Made by a program: the position numbers and the translations under genes | The notes under the pieces: generated by a model | What the model saw: only the letters and a program-made list of their open reading frames with translations | What the model was told of the DNA's origin: nothing | Database searches by the model: none | From: Blastopirellula marina | GTDB lineage: Bacteria; Planctomycetota; Planctomycetia; Pirellulales; Pirellulaceae | DNA length: 64,000 bases | Assembly (NCBI RefSeq): GCF_002967715.1 | Contig: NZ_PUIA01000074.1 | Span: 343,928-407,927 of the forward strand | Direction: 5' to 3' | Shown: positions 38,830-52,566 of the stretch, piece by piece | Numbering within the stretch: position 1 is the first letter of the stretch | Layout of the letters: the number at the start of each line of letters is the position of its first letter

Positions 38830-40293
38830 ATGTTTCGACCTCACTCTCCTGTCGAACCTGTCATCAATTGGCTCGATCGACGCCGATTCCTGAGTAATGC
38901 CGCGAGCGGACTGGGAGCCATCGCGTTAGCCAGCCTCTTCGGCCAGGAAGGCATGCTTGCCGCGGACGATCAGACAATTGACCCCTCGCGTCCTTATCAG
39001 CCCCGGTCATCCCACTTTCCCCCAAAAGCGAAGAATGTGATTGTCATCTTCTGTGCCGGGGGCGTGAGTCATCTCGACACATGGGACTATAAACCGGAAC
39101 TAGAGAAGAGGGACGGCAAGCCGATGGAGAATGGCCCTGCGGTGACCTTTCAAGGGCCGGCTGGCAACCTAGCACGTCCGCAGTATAAGTTTCGCCCGCG
39201 AGGCAATACCGGCAAGATGGTCTCTGACATGCTGCCGCACCTGGCCGAACTCACCGATGACCTGACCTTCATCCACTCGCTGACGAGCAAGAGCAACACC
39301 CACGGTCCTGCCGAGAACTTCCTCTCAACCGGGTCGGTGCTCGATGGATTCCCCAGCCTGGGAGCTTGGGTAACTTACGCGTTGGGCTGCGAAACGCAAG
39401 AACTGCCTGCGTATGTTGCCATTCCAGATCCCCGTGGCGTTCCTCAGAATGGCTCGAACAACTGGGGACCTGGTTTTCTGCCTGCCGCGTTTCAAGGCAC
39501 CACCTTCAGTGCGACCAGGCCGATTCACCACTTGGAGCCTAGCGGCGTTTCTGCCGCGAAAGATGATGCGTCTCGTCAGTTTCTCGCCCGGATGAATCAG
39601 CGTCATATGGAGGAAAACCCACATGACTCAAAGCTCGCCGCGCGGATTGCCAGCTACGAATTAGCAGCGAGAATGCAACTGAGCATTCCCAACGTGATGA
39701 ACCTGGAGAGCGAGCCAGAGCACATCTTGAAGTTGTACGGTGCAGACTCGCCCGACAAGACCAAAGCCGCGTTTGCTAGAAACTGTATTCTGGCCCGGCG
39801 ACTGGTCGAGCGAGGTGTTCGCTTTGTCCAGCTCTTCAATGGAGCCTACGCAAGCGGCGGCGAGTTGAACTGGGATGGGCACAACAAACTCAAGCAACAA
39901 TACGACAAGCATGCTCACATTCTCGATCAACCGGCGGCGGGGCTCATTAAGGACCTAAAGCAGCGGGGCATGTTAGAGGACACTCTGGTCGTTTGGTGTA
40001 CCGAGTTCGGTCGCATGCCGATGTTTCAGAAGGGATCGCAAGGACGCGACCACAACCCCGACGGCTTTACCTCGTGGATGACCGGGGCAGGCGTCATGCC
40101 AGGCATCAGCCACGGTGCCACGGATGAACTGGGCAAGACGGCCGTTCAAGATGTTCATCCGCTCTACGACTTCAACGCCACGATCCTGCATCTGCTTGGA
40201 CTCGATCACGAGCGGCTGACCGTTCGCCACAATGGGATAGATCGACGTCTCACTAATGTGGAAGGCCATATCATCCACGAGATTCTGGGGTAA
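38830..40293 (+). CDS. DUF1501 exported protein
   Basis: A 487-residue protein of the DUF1501 family (alkaline-phosphatase-like fold). A Tat signal is visible at [24 protein letters not shown]. Family blocks are [96 protein letters not shown] and [17 protein letters not shown]. It almost always accompanies a PSD1 gene; the biochemical role is unproven. Co-transcribed with PSD1 (11-bp gap). Followed by a strong hairpin terminator at 40408. Confidence 0.93.
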   Translation: MFRPHSPVEPVINWLDRRRFLSNAASGLGAIALASLFGQEGMLAADDQTIDPSRPYQPRSSHFPPKAKNVIVIFCAGGVSHLDTWDYKPELEKRDGKPMENGPAVTFQGPAGNLARPQYKFRPRGNTGKMVSDMLPHLAELTDDLTFIHSLTSKSNTHGPAENFLSTGSVLDGFPSLGAWVTYALGCETQELPAYVAIPDPRGVPQNGSNNWGPGFLPAAFQGTTFSATRPIHHLEPSGVSAAKDDASRQFLARMNQRHMEENPHDSKLAARIASYELAARMQLSIPNVMNLESEPEHILKLYGADSPDKTKAAFARNCILARRLVERGVRFVQLFNGAYASGGELNWDGHNKLKQQYDKHAHILDQPAAGLIKDLKQRGMLEDTLVVWCTEFGRMPMFQKGSQGRDHNPDGFTSWMTGAGVMPGISHGATDELGKTAVQDVHPLYDFNATILHLLGLDHERLTVRHNGIDRRLTNVEGHIIHEILG

Positions 40294-40407
40294 TTCTTTC
40301 CCCAGAGTCTATCTGCGTTCACGAAAGCGATTGATTCTGAGTGAAGAGATCAACTCGTTCGCGAAGCTTGGCCAGGCAGGACATCGTTATGCGGTGGACT
40401 AACCACA

Positions 40408-40450
40408 AGTAAAGATCCGACCAGAATGCTCTGGACGGATCTTTACTTTT
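40408..40450 (+). terminator. rho-independent terminator between convergent genes
   Basis: Perfect 12-bp arms AGTAAAGATCCG (40408-40419) and CGGATCTTTACT (40436-40447), with an inner CCAGA/TCTGG stem, followed by a TTTT run. It lies between the DUF1501 stop (40293, plus) and the lipoprotein stop (40471, minus), so it may serve both directions. Confidence 0.85.
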
Positions 40451-40470
40451 AATCGAAGTAGCTAATTGCC

Positions 40471-40893
40471 TTACGTCTCAACAGCAATATCCAGCGTAAT
40501 GACCTCACCGCCAAGTGTTGCCTTGATTCCGCTCGACTTGGGGTCGGAGAACTTCCCGTAGTTCTTCGGAGCGCCTTTAGTTTTCACTTCGATTGATAGT
40601 CCGGTCTCGTCCGTGGTTGTCTGGCTTGGGGGGGGCAAGACGGCCACTTCGTATTCACCTGCCTCCAATGGTGCCTGAGGAGGTGGAAGATATGAGTATT
40701 CCCCCGTCGCACTGGTGCGCGTGGTAAACGAATAGCTTCCTCCTACCAGGTTGAAACTAACCTGCGAGCCTTCGGGAGCAGGCTGACCGTCGACGGTAAC
40801 TTTGCCTTGCACACCCTTCAAGCCGGGCTTTGCTTCTTCGCATCCCGCAAGCACGAGAAAGAGTAAAAGAATTAATGCACTGAATCTTTTCAC
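40471..40893 (-). CDS. small lipoprotein with carboxypeptidase-regulatory-like fold
   Basis: A 140-residue lipoprotein. It has a type II signal with lipobox LVLAGC (about residues 13-18) and a single beta-sandwich domain (GLKGVQGKVTVDGQPAPEGSQVSFNLV, SATGEYSYLPPPQAPLEAGEYEVAVLPP). This is the transthyretin-like lipoprotein type that accompanies DUF1559 genes. It is the last gene of a minus-strand run after two DUF1559 paralogues (67-bp gap). Function unknown; surface anchoring or assembly of the pilin-like proteins is a guess. Confidence 0.88.
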   Translation of the reverse strand: MKRFSALILLLFLVLAGCEEAKPGLKGVQGKVTVDGQPAPEGSQVSFNLVGGSYSFTTRTSATGEYSYLPPPQAPLEAGEYEVAVLPPPSQTTTDETGLSIEVKTKGAPKNYGKFSDPKSSGIKATLGGEVITLDIAVET

Positions 40894-40960
40894 GTTGTTG
40901 TTCCCTCTGAATGCCCCCGACGGTGCTCGGGCGATGAGAAAGTAGATTGGAAAATGAACG

Positions 40961-41974
40961 TTAATTTTGAGAGATCACCTGACCATCATCTCGGGTTGCC
41001 TGATATTTGAAGATATCGAGATCAATCGTTTCCGCGATGAACTCAACATGACCATCCACGAAGAGGGCCATGACGCCACCAGCGTGCTCGGAAATCAAGG
41101 GGTTGTTGGCACCATAGTTGGTACTGATGCCGTTCAAGTCGTAGTTTTTCTCGTTTGGCGCGTAGCGGACGGTGGTGATGTTAAATGCGCGATGGTTCGA
41201 ATACGAAGGCGGGGTTCCCGTTCCCTCGGAGCCCATCAACCAACCATGTTGCCCGGCGGCCGTCATCAAGACATTTGGCCCAGAGATATTGGTCAAGGAA
41301 CCGGAGTTCGCCGTGAACATACGTCCGCCACATTCGCCAACGGCAAGCGTGTTGCTTGACCCGTCAGTCACATCACGAAAACGGATCGATCGATTGGGAA
41401 TCAACATTCCCCCTCCGGAAATGACTCCATCGTTGGTTCCTCCCGAGTGGGAACAGCAAGCGAAGCCCGTATTGGTACGCGACTCGGTAAAATTCGTGTT
41501 ATTGATGACCGCGCCGGCGATTCCGATATAGGTCGCCGCCGAGTCCCAGGCTCGGCTGTTCCACCCGGACGTTTCACCAGGAAAAGAGGGGCAAACCATC
41601 GCCGTGGGCGAAGTCCCTACCAACGCGGAAGTGTTTCCGCTCCAGCCTGGTCGATCGGCCTCGAAGTTGATTCGATCGTACAGAGCTGATTGCTCAATGA
41701 ACGGCAAGAGTCCTCCCCACCATGAGGTGCCAAACGGACTCGAGGTCGCTGCCGTCGATCGCCATCCACCGAGGGGAAACCCCAGGTGGGTGTCGTGATA
41801 GTTGTGGAGAGCAACACCCACCTGTTTAAGATTATTCGAGCAAGACATTCTCCGTGCGGCTTCACGTGCCTGTTGAACGGCCGGCAACAAAAGGGCAATC
41901 AGAACGCCTATGATCGCAATGACGACCAACAATTCCACAAGCGTGAATCCGCCATAGCTCTTTTTGATAGACAT
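40961..41974 (-). CDS. DUF1559 pseudopilin-like protein (paralogue 2)
   Basis: A 337-residue protein. The pilin-type N-terminus is YGGFTLVELLVVIAIIGVLIALLLPAVQQAREAARRMSCSNNLKQVGVALHNYHDTH. The body contains ICC-type blocks VTDGSSNTLAVGECGGRMFTANSG, FNITTVRYAPNEKNYDLNGISTNYG, ISEHAGGVMALFVDGHVEFIAETIDLDIFKYQATRDDGQVI. It is closely similar end to end to the gene at 42092-43096, including the C-terminal DDGQVIS, which indicates tandem duplication. Probably processed by prepilin peptidase and exported. Confidence 0.94.
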   Translation of the reverse strand: MSIKKSYGGFTLVELLVVIAIIGVLIALLLPAVQQAREAARRMSCSNNLKQVGVALHNYHDTHLGFPLGGWRSTAATSSPFGTSWWGGLLPFIEQSALYDRINFEADRPGWSGNTSALVGTSPTAMVCPSFPGETSGWNSRAWDSAATYIGIAGAVINNTNFTESRTNTGFACCSHSGGTNDGVISGGGMLIPNRSIRFRDVTDGSSNTLAVGECGGRMFTANSGSLTNISGPNVLMTAAGQHGWLMGSEGTGTPPSYSNHRAFNITTVRYAPNEKNYDLNGISTNYGANNPLISEHAGGVMALFVDGHVEFIAETIDLDIFKYQATRDDGQVISQN

Positions 41975-42091
41975 ACCACGTTTCTCGCAACAAGCAATGA
42001 ATGGTTTATCAGGAAACGAAGCACAAACGGCGATCGCCGGCGACAGACAATCTGGCCGGCGACGATCGAAGTTTTTCGATAATTGCGTGAA

Positions 42092-43096
42092 CTAGGTACC
42101 GGAGATGACCTGACCATCATCTCGCGTGGCCTGATACTTCAAGATGTCTAGATTGATAGTTTCGGAAATGAATTCCACATGACCATCCGTAAACACTCCC
42201 ATCACCCCACCAGGATGATCGGAAAGCAATGGGTTGTTCGGGCCATAGTTACCGTTGATCCCGTCGAGATCGAAGTTTCGCGTGTTCGGGGCGTAACGGA
42301 TTGTGGTGAGGTTAAAGGCACGCTGCGTGGTTGGAGTTCCTCCACCGTTGGTTCCCATCAGCCAGCCATGGTAAATACCACTGGCAGACATCAAGACGTT
42401 CGAGCCAGCAATGTTGGCGTACGAGCTTGAATTGGCGGTATACATGCGGCCTCCCAGTTCGCCAATCACCAGCGTGTTGCTTGTCCCGTCGGTCGCGTCT
42501 TTGAATTTCAGGACCTTGTTGGCAATCAACATACCGCCCGCTGCAGTCGTTCCATTGTTGTGGCCGCCTGAGTGCGAACAACAATCAAACCCGGTCGCGG
42601 TTCGCGATTCGGTGTAATTTGCATTGTTGATCACCGCACCCGCGATACCGATGTACGTGGTAGCCGAATCCCAGGATGCGTTTTGCGGCATCGTATTGAC
42701 GTCGCCAGCAAACGAAGGACATACAAGCGTCGTTGGAGCCGTTCCAGTAAGCACGGCGCTGTTGGCACTCCAACCGCTATTGGAAACGCTGAAATTCAAG
42801 CGGTCATAGAGCGGTCCCTGCTCGATGAACGGCAACATGCCGCCCCAGAACGAAGGGCCGAACGAGTTGGAATACCCCTGGCGAACGCCAAGGGGAAACG
42901 ACCCATGCGTGTCGTGATAGTTGTGCAAACCAATCCCAACTTGCTTCAGATTGTTTGAACACGACATCCGTCGTGCAGCTTCACGTGCTTGCTGCACAGC
43001 CGGTAACAGCAAGGCAATTAACACACCGATGATGGCGATGACGACCAACAACTCGACTAGCGTGAACCCGCGAGCCTGGCCATTTTGAATGCGCAT
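42092..43096 (-). CDS. DUF1559 pseudopilin-like protein (paralogue 1)
   Basis: A 334-residue protein. The start at 43096 has GGGAG about 7 nt upstream and gives a short leader, MRIQNGQARG, before FTLVELLVVIAIIGVLIALLLPAVQQ. The body matches the neighbouring DUF1559 gene block by block (SWDSATTYIGIAGAVINNANYTESRTATGFDCCSHSGG; DGTSNTLVIGELGGRMYTANSSSYANIAGSNVLMSASG; LDILKYQATRDDGQVISGT). First gene of a three-gene run (DUF1559, DUF1559, lipoprotein). Both copies look intact. Confidence 0.94.
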   Translation of the reverse strand: MRIQNGQARGFTLVELLVVIAIIGVLIALLLPAVQQAREAARRMSCSNNLKQVGIGLHNYHDTHGSFPLGVRQGYSNSFGPSFWGGMLPFIEQGPLYDRLNFSVSNSGWSANSAVLTGTAPTTLVCPSFAGDVNTMPQNASWDSATTYIGIAGAVINNANYTESRTATGFDCCSHSGGHNNGTTAAGGMLIANKVLKFKDATDGTSNTLVIGELGGRMYTANSSSYANIAGSNVLMSASGIYHGWLMGTNGGGTPTTQRAFNLTTIRYAPNTRNFDLDGINGNYGPNNPLLSDHPGGVMGVFTDGHVEFISETINLDILKYQATRDDGQVISGT

Positions 43097-44337
43097 GAGA
43101 TGACTCCCAATCAGAAAAGGAATTGAATAAGAACGCAATTACCACGAGAAATCGAGCTGATAGCCCGCGACAGTTATAAATCTATCAGTTATTTTTTTAG
43201 CTTCTGTGTGAAACCCGACCAATTTTGTGCACAATCCGACATCTCAGACAGATAAGCCAAGTGAGATATCCCACTGGCGTTGCCTTTGATATCCAGCAAT
43301 TTTTTGAGGTGCCTCGTCATTGTTCACTTCGCGGGACCAACACGAACTGCGCATAACACATTTAAATAGTTGGATGAGTGTGTGGAGATAAGATAAGTAA
43401 AGGGTAAAAGCGTCCGGCGCAAAGCGTCTTGCCTAAACGAAGCCTTCCCAGTGGGGCATGTTCATTTCTATAGAAATGATTGTCCAGAGAATGCTCACAG
43501 TGGGTCATAGGACTGCCACAATGTGATTTCCAAGAAGAGCACTCTATTTTACGAAGAAAACGAGAAAAAAAACGTCTTTGATGAATTGCCTTGCTCAGCA
43601 ACTTTTGACAACGGGAAACATCCCTTCCTTCAGTGCCATATATGCAGGTTTAATAATCGATCAATAACCACAATCTGAACACTGGTGTTTTGGAGCAGCT
43701 GACATGCGGGCTACGCCCTCACTCCAGCAGCCCACTGCGATTCCTTTTACCCAATCCGAACTCTCATAACGGTGGGCCAGGTTTTTGGGGCATTTCAACT
43801 CTGGCGTCGCCGTGTTGGTGAGGTCCGCCAGGTAAGTCTCGCAGACCTACGCGGCCGTCCAGTCTTTCGACGGTGGGAACGAGGCAGGCGTCAGTTCGTT
43901 GGTCAATTTGATCCAGGCCAGAGCCGGTTCCTTGTTCTGCTTGCCCAGTATTTGTTACCCATCCTCGTCGAAAAGAACTATGCACCTCGCGAATTTCTTC
44001 CCGCTTCTTCATCCCTAGTGGTGTGATATACCAGCAGTCCGTCTACTTCCAATGCCACGCAGAGCCATGCTGTGGGCGACGCGACTTTCGAATCCTCGCC
44101 ATCTTTAATTTTACCACTGGAAGTTGTTCCGGTTGCCGCTGGGAATTGACTTACGAAATACGAGAGAGGACACTGAGAAATGGAACCGGTTTCGGTTCCT
44201 TGTCTCCAAGGGATCAACATGCGGTTTGCCGACCGCGAACCCTTGGTCTTTTTATGCGCGTGTTGAGCCATCAAAATTGCCAGTCACGAGATTGAAACAT
44301 ACGCAGCCGTCTCGTCATCCGAAGAATGGGTATCCAC
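43097..44337. other. 1.2-kb region without convincing genes
   Basis: It lies between the DUF1559 operon promoter and the truncated sulfatase. A 7-bp inverted repeat CTGATAG/CTATCAG followed by TTATTTTTTTAG (43157-43200) sits about 60 bp upstream of the DUF1559 start. From about 43700 to 44300 short open frames occur on both strands but none has a recognisable domain; this part looks like decayed coding sequence at the edge of the CRISPR-Cas island. Confidence 0.45.
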
Positions 44338-44544
44338 ATGTTTCAATTCCTTGCCATTTCGACGCGTAGTTCTGTAACGCCCGATTGCCGCCGAACATTC
44401 CCACGTCATTTGCTACCCAGAGAAACTACACTCGCGATTGCGGTGAGTCTGGTGCTCATCACACAACTCTTTCTTGCAACACCACTTAGCGCCGGGTCAA
44501 AAGATCGCCCGAACATCATCTTGATACTTGCCGATGACAAGTAG
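44338..44544 (+). pseudogene. truncated sulfatase N-terminus
   Basis: The frame encodes a signal-like stretch (TTLAIAVSLVLITQLFLATPLSAG) followed at once by KDRPNIILILADDK and then a TAG stop. RPNIILILADD is the conserved metal-binding start of formylglycine sulfatases; nothing of the remaining 400 or so residues follows, in any frame that I could see. It looks like a sulfatase gene cut off when the sequence to its right, the CRISPR-Cas island, was inserted or rearranged. Confidence 0.7.
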
Positions 44545-44594
44545 AATTCCGAGTGTGAATTTGATCAAGGAGTTCGGGAAAAATAGAGTTATTC

Positions 44595-44647
44595 AGACCG
44601 AATTTCAGGGTTTGTAAATTGTGGTAAATAGCGACAAATTCAGGTCT
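44595..44647. repeat. inverted repeat at island edge
   Basis: AGACCGAATTT (44595-44605) and AAATTCAGGTCT (44636-44647) are complementary except for a one-base bulge, separated by 30 bp. It lies between the sulfatase stub and the csb2 stop codon, about 110 bp downstream of csb2. It could be a hairpin ending the cas operon or the end of a mobile element. Confidence 0.45.
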
Positions 44648-44755
44648 AATTTGGGAGATTAACTACACTTTGCTACACGGACTGGCTATCCGTCTTGCAC
44701 GCTGTTGGGGCGGGAACAGATGGCAACGCCTCCGAAGTAAACTCAGCTGCTATCG

Positions 44756-46339
44756 TCAAGAACCAGCAGAGAACAGACCTAGTCCGTAGTGACTACCGTA
44801 TCCAATAGCCAAAGGACACGAGATCGTCTCGTCAAAATGCAAGGTTAACCCAAAGGCCTTTGAATCTGGCGGCTGGGGTTTGTCAGATTGTCGAGCTCGT
44901 ACGTAGGTCAAAAGATGGGTTGAAGCAAGACGGCGATGACCGGAACTCAAATCATCGTTCCACACCTCGATTCTTGATGGTTTGGGATACCCCCTAGATG
45001 CAAGTTCCCGGCAGATATCGTCTTCGAGTGTGTAGCGACTTCGCTTGAGCTTTAGATGTCGTGATGGCACATAGGGAGTTTCACTATGCAAGACGGTCGA
45101 ACTGCCTAAGATTGGTAATCGACGTCCGCTTTGGGCGTTGATTTGTTGCTCGATTTCTTTCAGCGAACCAAATCCAATCCAGCGAAGCACAATACGAGGG
45201 ATCTTTTTTGCCCATGTAAACCGCAATCGACGAATAGCCTGTTGAGCCGCGTCATCAAGCCCCATTGGAGCATGAATGAGCATGTGGTCGAGCAAGTCAC
45301 TTCCGTGAAGGCTTAGCGGGACAAAGTGGGCGTGCCGGTGATTTTCCTGCAATGGCTTGCCGTCGTGCGTACGACCGATGATCGATTCGGAATGAGCCTT
45401 AATGTCCCGTGCTAAGATTCGTACCAGGGCAGCATGCATCGCCTCAGCTTGCGGCAGGCAGCGCGACATGGCAGGAAGCCGAGAAGCTTTGTCTCGATCA
45501 ATCGCCAGAGCCACCAGTGCGGCTTCAACCGGTTTCGCTGGGGCTGATCGATAACTAGAAATAGCGCTTCGTGGCGAGGGCTCAGGAGCAGAGTATAGAA
45601 CTTCCTTCGTGCCTGGGGTTCTATTCCAGCGATATTTGCGAACGTCGGCCGTATCCCAGGACAAGCAGTCGATCAAATCGACCGGGAAGGCGGCTTCCAG
45701 TTTCTTTCTGGCAGTGGAACTTACTTTCTTGCCCTTGCTGGATGATTCCTGATCTACCGCTCGCTGCACTGCTTTGACGCGCCATCTTTCGTATTCAGAT
45801 TGCGGTATGGCAGACAACAGCCGTAATGGATGGATGCTCGTTCGATCTTCTGTCAAAGGCTGAAACCAGCTTTCGTCAGGCTGATGTTCTTCAATCAGCT
45901 TGGCATCGGTCCAAGATTCGGCTCGCCCAAGGTAGGTAATGGAACAAATTAAACTTTCAAGGAGTGACTTCAGTTCACTGTTCAAATCGACATCATAATG
46001 AACCAGCAGCGAACTCTGCTTCGGGAATCGCAGGAACGCATCAATTACCTTGGTAGTCTTCTCATTCTTTCCCTCGATGTACGGCATGTAGTGCCGTGAG
46101 TGAGCCTCGTAAGTGCGGGGCACTCGATAGGCCGGTAGCGTCGAGGCGAGTTGCTCAAGCAGTTGAATCGCGGCGACAGGTGGTTCGTTCCAGTGAAGCC
46201 GCGTATAGCCGACTGCCAAAAACGTGCGGAGCAATCGCCAAGGACTGGGAGGCCACTCGATACGGCCCTCGTTGACATGTGTCCCCGTCAACGTGGCATG
46301 GTAGCGATGGGCCGGAAAGGTAAATTCGATGGTAGGCAT
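44756..46339 (-). CDS. csb2: type I-G Cas5-Cas6 fusion protein Csb2 (GSU0054 family)
   Basis: A 527-residue Csb2 protein, the fused Cas5-Cas6 subunit of subtype I-G (old I-U). The N-terminal RAMP fold starts MPTIEFTFPAHRYHATLTGTHVNEGRIEWPPSPWRLLRTFLA. The C-terminus ends in a glycine-rich loop, CPLAIGYGSHYGLGLFSAG, of the Cas6 type. In this subtype it should bind the crRNA repeat end and provide the pre-crRNA cleavage activity. HGDLL-flanking RHAHFVPLSLHG (about 325-340) holds histidines that could be catalytic, but I cannot assign them. Last gene of the cas3-csx17-csb1-csb2 run, 20 bp after csb1. Confidence 0.88.
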   Translation of the reverse strand: MPTIEFTFPAHRYHATLTGTHVNEGRIEWPPSPWRLLRTFLAVGYTRLHWNEPPVAAIQLLEQLASTLPAYRVPRTYEAHSRHYMPYIEGKNEKTTKVIDAFLRFPKQSSLLVHYDVDLNSELKSLLESLICSITYLGRAESWTDAKLIEEHQPDESWFQPLTEDRTSIHPLRLLSAIPQSEYERWRVKAVQRAVDQESSSKGKKVSSTARKKLEAAFPVDLIDCLSWDTADVRKYRWNRTPGTKEVLYSAPEPSPRSAISSYRSAPAKPVEAALVALAIDRDKASRLPAMSRCLPQAEAMHAALVRILARDIKAHSESIIGRTHDGKPLQENHRHAHFVPLSLHGSDLLDHMLIHAPMGLDDAAQQAIRRLRFTWAKKIPRIVLRWIGFGSLKEIEQQINAQSGRRLPILGSSTVLHSETPYVPSRHLKLKRSRYTLEDDICRELASRGYPKPSRIEVWNDDLSSGHRRLASTHLLTYVRARQSDKPQPPDSKAFGLTLHFDETISCPLAIGYGSHYGLGLFSAGS

Positions 46340-46359
46340 GGGGTAAATTACCGATCCAA

Positions 46360-49639
<3,280 letters not shown>

Positions 49640-49643
<4 letters not shown>

Positions 49644-52393
49644 CCGTTTGTTTCCTGCATAGTCGCGAGCAACGGGTCTGGATCGGTGTTGGCCGAATCC
49701 TGCGAAGCTCGGCCATCAGCGGCGCGAACGATCGCTTCCAGCCAGGCCAGTGTAAATATGCCCCAAGTTTGCCGAACCCGTTGAACTCTTTCAGTCCAAC
49801 TGACTCCATAACGGGCACTGATTCCCAATTGGGATACATCCAGATGTAAAACAACCGAGGGAAGAACGTGGCATTGACCTTCTGTGTCGTAGAGTTGCAC
49901 GCCACTAAGCGGGTCTCCATCGCGGATGCCGCAAATAGGCATTCCGGTTCCTGTCAGCGAGCCGTTTTCAAAGGGAAAGTCCTGATCGAGCGGAGTCGAT
50001 TGCCATCCGCCGCGAACTTTGCCGTGGTGACTGCAAACCAAATAAAGCAGCAAATGAAAGTCATCCGCCGAGAGTGCTCGTAGTTCACCCACCAGCGGGT
50101 GATTCTCTGAGCCAGAATCACGCTGACAACGAGCGATTTCCCCCAGTTCGATCAACTCGGCAAATGGCCCCAGTAAGGCATCGTGTTCAGGCTGATCGCA
50201 GGACAACAACTCCAGCATGCCCAATGTGGTTGCTAATTCATGGCGAAAGCCGCGTCGCTTGCCCATTGGCGGCCCTGGCCAGTTCAGCTTTTCCGGCCAA
50301 TTGAAGTGCTTGTGGCGATAGTCGACCCAGTCACGTGCCTTGGCCAGTTCCCAGCAGTCGACACCGGCTTCTTCACGGCGAATATTGGCCTGAAAGGCAC
50401 CATGAGCTTTCCCCCAGTCATGCCAGCGGGCCGCCATCATTAACAATGATTTGAGCGTGATTGGCAGTCCCAACGAGTCGGCAACCTTCTCAATCTCTTG
50501 GGAAACCATCCAGCCATGTGTCGCGATGGTTTGTAGCATGCTTGTGTGGCTGCGGTCTTCTCGTGATTGTCCTTGGTCGGCCAAATCATCTTCTGCTTTT
50601 CGTGGCCGTTCAAAGACATTGCTCACGTCAACATTGATCGACTTGCCCGGCTTGTCGCCTGTAAAGCCACGTTGAGGGTCATAGCCCCCGTATTGCACGT
50701 CGACCAATACCACGCTACCAGGCAAAAGCTGCCGATCACTAACCAACCGCTTCCAACTTCCTTCAACGTAGTCCCAGCACCACGCATGCGACCGGTTGCT
50801 CCACTGTGGCCACTTCTTCTTTTTCGAAATCAACCAGTCGCGTGCTTGGGCTATCGGCACCGGACAAAGTGCATCACGAACAGGCTGATGAGCCGGCGAA
50901 GGAAGTTTCTCTTCCTGTTCATTCCAGTCCACGGCAGACCAACATACCGACACATCGCGATTGCCTTCCTCACGGATGAATCGTCCAATGTCCAGATCAG
51001 CGCCACTTAAGTCGGGCGTCGTATCGAAGAGCTCTTCACAATCTCGTTGGCTCAATAAATGACAATATTCAAAGCGATACAGACGCTGATATAGTTCTGG
51101 CGTATCCTGTTTCAAATTGCCTTCGAGTTCAGACAATTCCGCTAGCGAAACATCACTGGCCTTCGAGATCGCCTCAGCGGCGGCCGATAGGTCATTCTCC
51201 TCATAGGGAAGACTGTCTTTCGCTTTCAATTGAGGATCGACTACAACGACATTCGCTGTGCCGCCATAACGTGCCGCCCGACCGAACCGCTGTACCAAAC
51301 TTCCCCACGGAGCGAGCTCCGTAATGAGCGTTGTCGCAGAAATATCGACGCCAGCCTCGACGACTTGCGTGGCCACGATGATACGATTGACATCATCTGC
51401 CGTGCTTGCGTTACGAGAAAGACACGCCTCGGGCCATGCCTGACGTTCTCGCCCCCGGAAGCGACTATGAACAAGGTGCAATTCAAGTGTGTCGTCTTGT
51501 TTCGCGATAAGTTTGCTGAGCGAGTCATGGATCTCGATCGCTGATTCTACGCGGTTCACGATCACCAAGGTCATGCGCGAAGCAGCGTCCTGAGCACGAT
51601 GCCGCTGTAGAATCAACTCTGCCCACTGCTTTTTTGCCTTGTCTGGTTTTCCAGCAATGACCTCAACTGAGCAAGGTTTGCTCGCTTTCCACAGTTCGCC
51701 TTGTCGATCTGCTTCTGGAAGGTCAATTGCGTGCTCACATAACGCTGGCACCGAATCAGCGAAATCCTTGGTCTTCAGCCAATCAGAGGTGAGAGTCGCA
51801 CTCATCCACCAGGTAGCACATTGGCTGCCAATTTGTGATTCCCATAATGCACGAAACGCCTGGAGCTGAACCGATGTGGCCAGGCCGACTCCTTGTAACT
51901 GCACCTCGTCCATTACCCACAGGCAGTCTCGATTCAATAGGCCAAACTCAATTGGCCAACGAGCCCGGCCACTGCCATAGCCTCGATTCAAAGCCCGAGA
52001 TAGCAGCATGTCTTGTGTCCCTACCAAGACGCATGGCTTTTCTGGGTATCGGTACCAATCACCCGTATCAACGCCTCCTAATAGCGGATAAACGGGTACC
52101 GATTCGGTATTCTCGACTTGCGAGACTTTCTCCAAAAGCTGCATCAAAGAATCAACCGTCTGTTCCACCAAAACGCGTGACGGCAAGCACCAGATCAACC
52201 GACGCGGCCAGTCGTTACCCTCTCGACGATGAAACGCCCAAACCGAGGCAACTCCCAGTGTCTTACCGAAACCTGTGGGGATATGCACGAGTCGATTTTG
52301 CAACGCGGGTTCGTTCGCGAGAGCGATCTGCCAGTCGTGTGGCGAAAAGCCGGTGACTTGATTGAACCAAGATGCGAATAGAGTAGATCTCAT
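49640..52393 (-). CDS. cas3: Cas3 helicase-nuclease with C-terminal HD domain (type I-G)
   Basis: A 917-residue Cas3. The superfamily 2 helicase comes first: IPTGFGKT Walker A at residues 40-45 (TGFGKT), VMDEVQLQG with Asp162, TQVVEAGVDISATTLITELAPWGSLVQRFGRAARYGG with motif VI. The HD nuclease is at the C-terminal side: ARWHDWGKAHGAF, His658/Asp659. This helicase-then-HD order is the I-G arrangement; in most subtypes HD is N-terminal. It unwinds and degrades target DNA after Cascade binding. ATG 52393 is preferred; a TTG at 52426 would add 11 residues. It leads the minus-strand interference operon and has a possible promoter at 52498-52538. Confidence 0.92.
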
Positions 52394-52497
52394 TAAACGC
52401 GTTCCGATCTGTCCCTGGATCGACAATGGATTAGTGAGTCGAATTCGCCAACAAGGCCAATCATCGTAGTAAAGATGCTGCCTGGTTGCGAGTGTCG

Positions 52498-52538
52498 CTT
52501 ATAATTTTCTAGAGATGGCTCGTGACACGTTTGGTCAC
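52498..52538 (-). promoter_or_regulatory. candidate cas3 operon promoter with inverted-repeat operator
   Basis: Read on the minus strand, ATTATAAG (52505-52498) is -10-like, about 105 bp upstream of the cas3 ATG. Where a -35 should lie there is a perfect inverted repeat GTGAC-N7-GTCAC (52522-52538). It could be a repressor or activator site for the interference operon. Spacing (GTGA-N9-TCAC) does not fit a CRP site. Confidence 0.35.
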
Positions 52539-52566
52539 AAGGTCGTAAGCAACTCTAAAAGTGTAG

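Noticed and set aside
43764..44295. Overlapping 80-100-codon frames on both strands in the region left of the sulfatase stub
   Set aside because: None shows a domain or a good start; most likely decayed sequence or shadows.
52441..52480. 8-nt match TTGGCCTT between the 36-nt guide-like segment and the minus strand upstream of cas3
   Set aside because: It lies outside the expected seed and one such match is expected by chance in the scanned kilobase.
52522..52538. GTGAC-N7-GTCAC read as a CRP site
   Set aside because: The half-site spacing is wrong for CRP (N9 rather than N6 between GTGA and TCAC); kept only as a generic operator candidate.
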